Source: Bifidobacteriaceae bacterium
GTDB lineage: Bacteria; Actinomycetota; Actinomycetes; Actinomycetales; WQXJ01
Length of the DNA stretch: 7,723 nucleotides
NCBI GenBank assembly: GCA_031266115.1
Contig: JAISBQ010000045.1
Span: 1-7,723, forward strand
Direction of reading: 5' to 3'
In this document: piece after piece, positions 6,296 to 7,723 of the stretch
Position numbering within the stretch: the first letter of the stretch is position 1
Layout: every line of letters starts with the position of its first letter
Translations under genes and position numbers: made by a program
The notes under the pieces: model-generated
What the model was told of the DNA's origin: nothing
The model's database searches: none
What the model saw: the letters and a program-made list of their open reading frames with translations, nothing else

Positions 6296-7048
6296 ATGAC
6301 TACCCTGCGCTCGTGCGTCATCGTCGGTGGGTTGGCACTTCTCCTCGCTGCGGTCTTGCCGCCGATGACGGCCGCCGCCTCGCCGTTGCCGCGGGCGGCT
6401 GGCAATGGTGACGGCGTTGAGGTGCTGGCGGCCAAGAGGACACCGGAACTGTCGGGCTCCGTCAGCGGGGATGAGTCCTACCTGGGGCGAACCGCGGTGA
6501 CGTTTGCCGTGCATGTGACGGTGGACGGGCGGGGGGCGGGAGGCCATGTCGCATTCCGGGAGGGTGAGACGCAGATTGGGCGAGTGCGCCTGAGGGACGG
6601 CATCGGCGTGTACACGCTGCCCACCGACCTGCCCCGGGGCACCCACTCGCTCACGCTCGCGTTCGAGCCGTCGGCCGCAACAGCCGACACGGTTGCGACG
6701 GCCGAGTGGACGTACACCGTGAAAGTGAAGAAGCCTTCGGCGAGGCGCGACAAGGCGCTCAAGGGTGGGTATTGCCGGGCCCTGCAGACCCTGGCGGTGG
6801 CCAAGGTCGCGACCATCAAGGGCGGCGCGGGCCCGGACCGGGCGGAATACCGGGCATACAGCAAGGCGGCGGCGAAGGATCCGAGCGCCAAAGGCAAGCG
6901 TTACTGGAAGTTCCTTCGGGATCTTGGACCCGGGGTGCGCCTGGGGAAGGTGGGGACGTCGGCGAGTGTGTACCTGCGGTACGGGGACTTCAAACCGTCT
7001 GCTGCGCAGAAGTATCAAACCAAGGCTTTGGCCACCTGTGTCGGGTGA
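6296..7048 (+). CDS. Secreted protein with bacterial Ig-like domain
   Basis: The protein has 250 residues. Residues 1-29 form a Sec signal peptide: hydrophobic core IVGGLALLLAAVL, then an AAA-type cleavage region near TAAAS, with no lipobox Cys. Residues about 52-144 look like a bacterial Ig-like domain of the Big_3_5 kind, with the pattern strand, GHVAFREGETQIG, short strand, LPRGTHSLTLAF and final EWTYTVKV. After a KKPSARR linker, residues about 150-250 form a basic Lys/Tyr-rich domain that I do not recognise. Cys160 and Cys248 could form a disulphide joining its ends. There is no sortase motif or membrane anchor, so it is probably released or held by binding. An upstream in-frame GTG at 6275 would move the signal peptide inward and is less likely. 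Function is unknown; a surface or wall-binding role is inferred from the Ig-like fold. Confidence 0.82.
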   Translation: MTTLRSCVIVGGLALLLAAVLPPMTAAASPLPRAAGNGDGVEVLAAKRTPELSGSVSGDESYLGRTAVTFAVHVTVDGRGAGGHVAFREGETQIGRVRLRDGIGVYTLPTDLPRGTHSLTLAFEPSAATADTVATAEWTYTVKVKKPSARRDKALKGGYCRALQTLAVAKVATIKGGAGPDRAEYRAYSKAAAKDPSAKGKRYWKFLRDLGPGVRLGKVGTSASVYLRYGDFKPSAAQKYQTKALATCVG

Positions 7049-7059
7049 CTGCTAGGAGC

Positions 7060-7087
7060 CTCGGCGGTACTGACCGGGCCCTTTTTT
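7060..7087 (+). terminator. Possible terminator of the secreted protein gene
   Basis: A short stem, either CGGT/ACCG (7065-7068 with 7073-7076) or CTCGG/CCGGG (7060-7064 with 7074-7078), is followed by GCCC and then six T at 7082-7087. It begins 12 bases after the stop codon. The T tract is rare in this GC-rich DNA and supports the call, but the stem is weak. Confidence 0.45.
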
Positions 7088-7095
7088 GATGCGTC

Positions 7096-7107
7096 CGCAA
7101 GCTTGCG
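7096..7107. repeat. Perfect 12-bp palindrome
   Basis: CGCAAGCTTGCG shares its CGCAA/TTGCG ends with the 14-bp dyad at 7141-7154, and TTGCGTGCAA at 7130-7139 adds a third related dyad. Centres are 33 and 46 bases from each other, so the three could be a cluster of binding sites for one dimeric regulator. Confidence 0.45.
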
Positions 7108-7131
7108 CGTGGGACTGAGCAGCGGTACATT
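7103..7131 (+). promoter_or_regulatory. Putative rightward promoter
   Basis: TTGCGC (7103-7108) and TACATT (7126-7131) are 17 bases apart; the -10 matches 4 of 6 including the three key bases. Transcription would start near 7138. The -35 overlaps one palindrome and a LacI-type dyad lies just past the start point. No convincing gene follows on this strand. Confidence 0.35.
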
Positions 7132-7140
7132 GCGTGCAAG

Positions 7141-7154
7141 CGCAAACGTTTGCG
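7141..7154. promoter_or_regulatory. LacI/GalR-type operator candidate
   Basis: CGCAAACGTTTGCG is a perfect 14-bp palindrome with the central CG and flanking AAA/TTT typical of LacI/GalR-family sites; it nearly equals the core of the E. coli PurR consensus and resembles cre sites. Centred about 9 bases downstream of the predicted start point, it sits where a repressor would block initiation. The regulator is not in this window. Confidence 0.55.
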
Positions 7155-7229
7155 GTGACGTTGCCGGCCCCTCGCGGCGAAGCGCTTCGACGGGCCGAGG
7201 CGTCCCCGCACAACGCGAAGCAACGTCGC
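7155..7229 (+). other. Foldable branched stem region
   Basis: GACGTTGC at 7157-7164 pairs perfectly with GCAACGTC at 7220-7227, extendable to 10 pairs with one G-U. Directly inside, 7165-7174 pairs with 7188-7197 (9 of 10), overlapping an alternative palindrome CGAAGCGCTTCG at 7178-7189. GCGT/ACGC at 7200-7203 and 7213-7216 can form a third short stem. The result is a possible three-way junction about 17 bases after the predicted transcription start. It could be part of a structured RNA, or chance folding of GC-rich DNA. I do not recognise RNase P RNA, tmRNA, SRP RNA or a tRNA in it. Confidence 0.3.
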
Positions 7230-7260
7230 AGCGCCCCTAGGGACGTGTAGCGCGTCATAG

Positions 7261-7371
7261 GCGGAACAGAATCGGGGGTTGTCTCAGCAAGCGGAGGTGC
7301 GGCATCGAATTCACCAAAGCCGAGGTGTCGCGGTCATCTGCGGCATTGTCGAGACCCCCGGCGGACAGAAT
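7261..7371. mobile_element. 88-bp inverted-end segment with flanking direct repeats
   Basis: The segment 7273-7360 begins CGGGGGT-TGT-CTC and ends GAGACCCCCG, so its ends are inverted copies apart from a 3-base insertion, with weaker matching continuing inward (CAA, GC). Immediately outside are GCGGAACAGAAT (7261-7272) and GCGGACAGAAT (7361-7371), identical except for one extra A. Inverted ends flush with an 11-12 bp direct repeat suggest an old non-autonomous insertion or the scar of a larger element. TGCGGCAT occurs twice inside (7299-7306, 7339-7346). There is no coding capacity. It is weaker than the 5676-5739 case because both repeat pairs contain a gap. Confidence 0.4.
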
Positions 7372-7395
7372 GCTTGGCAGCAGCATGTGTCCGTG

Positions 7396-7436
7396 ACGGG
7401 CTTGGGCCGGACAGGGGCCGTCCGGCTCAAGCCCGT
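7396..7436. terminator. 17-bp hairpin, possible bidirectional terminator
   Basis: Arms 7396-7412 (starting ACGGGCTTGGG) and 7420-7436 are inverted copies with one mismatch, around a 7-base loop. In plus-strand RNA the mismatch is a G-U pair, so all 17 pairs form; in minus-strand RNA it is A-C. There is no T tract on either side, but actinobacterial terminators often lack one. It lies between two convergent genes, 110 bases past the stop of the minus-strand gene. Confidence 0.4.
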
Positions 7437-7546
7437 GTTGTCCTCCGAGAATCGACGATCTGGCGGTGGGGCGGCGTCGATGTCGGCCCCGGCGCGCGTG
7501 GCCTGGGTTTCGAGCCGCTGCCTGACCAACCGCCAAGCGTCACGCT

Positions 7547-7723
7547 TCAGTCCTGAGATTCCCTCTGGCCGGTGTGGTGGCCGGCTCGCCACGCGACAGC
7601 GGCAAGCCGGCCCGCCGACATGGCGAGCAGCGCGGCGAAGAGGAGGTTCCCGGCGCGTGGGGCAAGCAGGCCAGCCAAGGCCCCGCCACCCCACGACGTC
7701 AGCGCCGCCGTGACCCCCGTGGC
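7547..7723 (-). CDS. C-terminal end of an integral membrane protein, probably a transporter
   Basis: The last 58 codons of a gene whose start lies beyond the window edge. The frame has strong G/C third-position bias, unlike the neighbouring stretch 7155-7546. It encodes two hydrophobic segments, VTAALTSWGGGALAGLLA (residues 4-21 of the fragment) and NLLFAALLAMSAGRLAAVAW (26-45), joined by the short PRAG turn, then a polar tail ending GQRESQD. A Gly-rich helix, a short basic loop, a last helix and a short hydrophilic tail fit the C-terminus of a major facilitator superfamily transporter. The fragment is too short to name a family or substrate. It is convergent with the secreted protein gene. 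Confidence 0.65.
   Translation of the reverse strand, partial: ATGVTAALTSWGGGALAGLLAPRAGNLLFAALLAMSAGRLAAVAWRAGHHTGQRESQD

Larger units (their letters stand above)
7049..7546. other. 498-bp structured non-coding region
   Basis: This lies between the stop of the secreted protein gene and the stop of a minus-strand membrane protein gene. Frames open here have mixed, non-GC-biased third positions and no recognisable protein. Instead it holds a T-tract hairpin, a promoter-like pair, several perfect palindromes (7096-7107, 7141-7154, 7178-7189), a branched foldable stretch, an 88-bp inverted-end segment with flanking repeats, and a 17-bp hairpin. These are listed separately. Confidence 0.6.

Noticed and set aside
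5738..7018. 426-codon open frame on the minus strand
   Set aside because: It is antisense to the DUF3052 and secreted protein genes, both of which have recognisable products; its translation is Arg/His/Pro-rich and resembles nothing.
7155..7250. 31-residue frame starting GTG just after the LacI-type dyad
   Set aside because: It would be the natural product of the predicted promoter, but it has no ribosome site, a basic composition and no recognisable features; the segment's base pairing explains it equally well.
7505..7530. T-loop-like GGTTTCGAGCC suggesting a tRNA
   Set aside because: The T arm does not close and there is no acceptor, D or anticodon arm at the required distances on either strand.
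7535..7547. AAGCGT-C-ACGCTT palindrome at the membrane protein stop
   Set aside because: A one-base centre leaves only about four usable pairs in RNA, and there is no T tract; too weak to call a terminator.
7279..7713. 144-codon open frame on the plus strand
   Set aside because: Its third positions are not GC-biased, it runs across hairpins and antisense to the membrane protein end, and the protein is Arg/Ser/Pro-rich without a domain.
1..7723. CRISPR array, toxin-antitoxin, phage or biosynthetic cluster genes
   Set aside because: I looked for regularly spaced repeats, small gene pairs, integrases and transposases on both strands and found none.

Overview
The window is GC-rich DNA of an actinobacterium (Actinomycetota). 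Codons end mostly in G or C, and the main block is the actinobacterial type II fatty acid synthase cluster in the gene order known from Streptomyces: fasR-fabD-fabH-acpP-fabF followed by a convergent DUF3145 gene. Chain initiation and elongation by discrete FabD/FabH/ACP/FabF proteins argues against mycobacteria and corynebacteria, which use the large FAS I enzyme. The sequence does not let me name an order or genus.

Layout. 48-548 (+) is a DUF3145 gene. 549-687 is a short convergent gap. From 5621 down to 688 on the minus strand run fasR (PucR/CdaR-like activator), fabD (malonyl-CoA:ACP transacylase), fabH (ketoacyl-ACP synthase III), acpP (acyl carrier protein) and fabF (ketoacyl-ACP synthase II). 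fabD and fabH overlap by 4 bases and acpP-fabF are 17 bases apart, so they look co-transcribed. There are two looser joints: about 70 bp in front of fabD, and 147 bp in front of acpP. FabD loads malonate onto ACP, FabH makes the first condensation with an acyl-CoA primer, and FabF carries out the later condensations. FasR is expected to activate the operon. The reductases and dehydratase of the cycle are not in this window.

5622-5833 is the divergent region between fasR and a DUF3052 gene (5834-6262, +). It holds a 48-bp near-perfect palindrome with 19-bp arms, flanked exactly by 8-bp direct repeats, which looks like a very small mobile element with its target duplication. Next comes a secreted protein (6296-7048, +) with a signal peptide, a bacterial Ig-like domain and an unrecognised C-terminal domain. 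It has a good candidate leaderless promoter.

7049-7546 has no convincing protein gene but is dense in structure. It contains a possible terminator, a -35/-10 pair with a LacI/GalR-type dyad just downstream, a foldable branched stem region, an 88-bp segment with inverted ends and near-identical flanking direct repeats, and a 17-bp hairpin. It ends at the 3' end of a membrane protein gene on the minus strand (7547 to beyond the window edge). The non-coding structures at 5676-5739 and 7096-7436 are the least ordinary things here.
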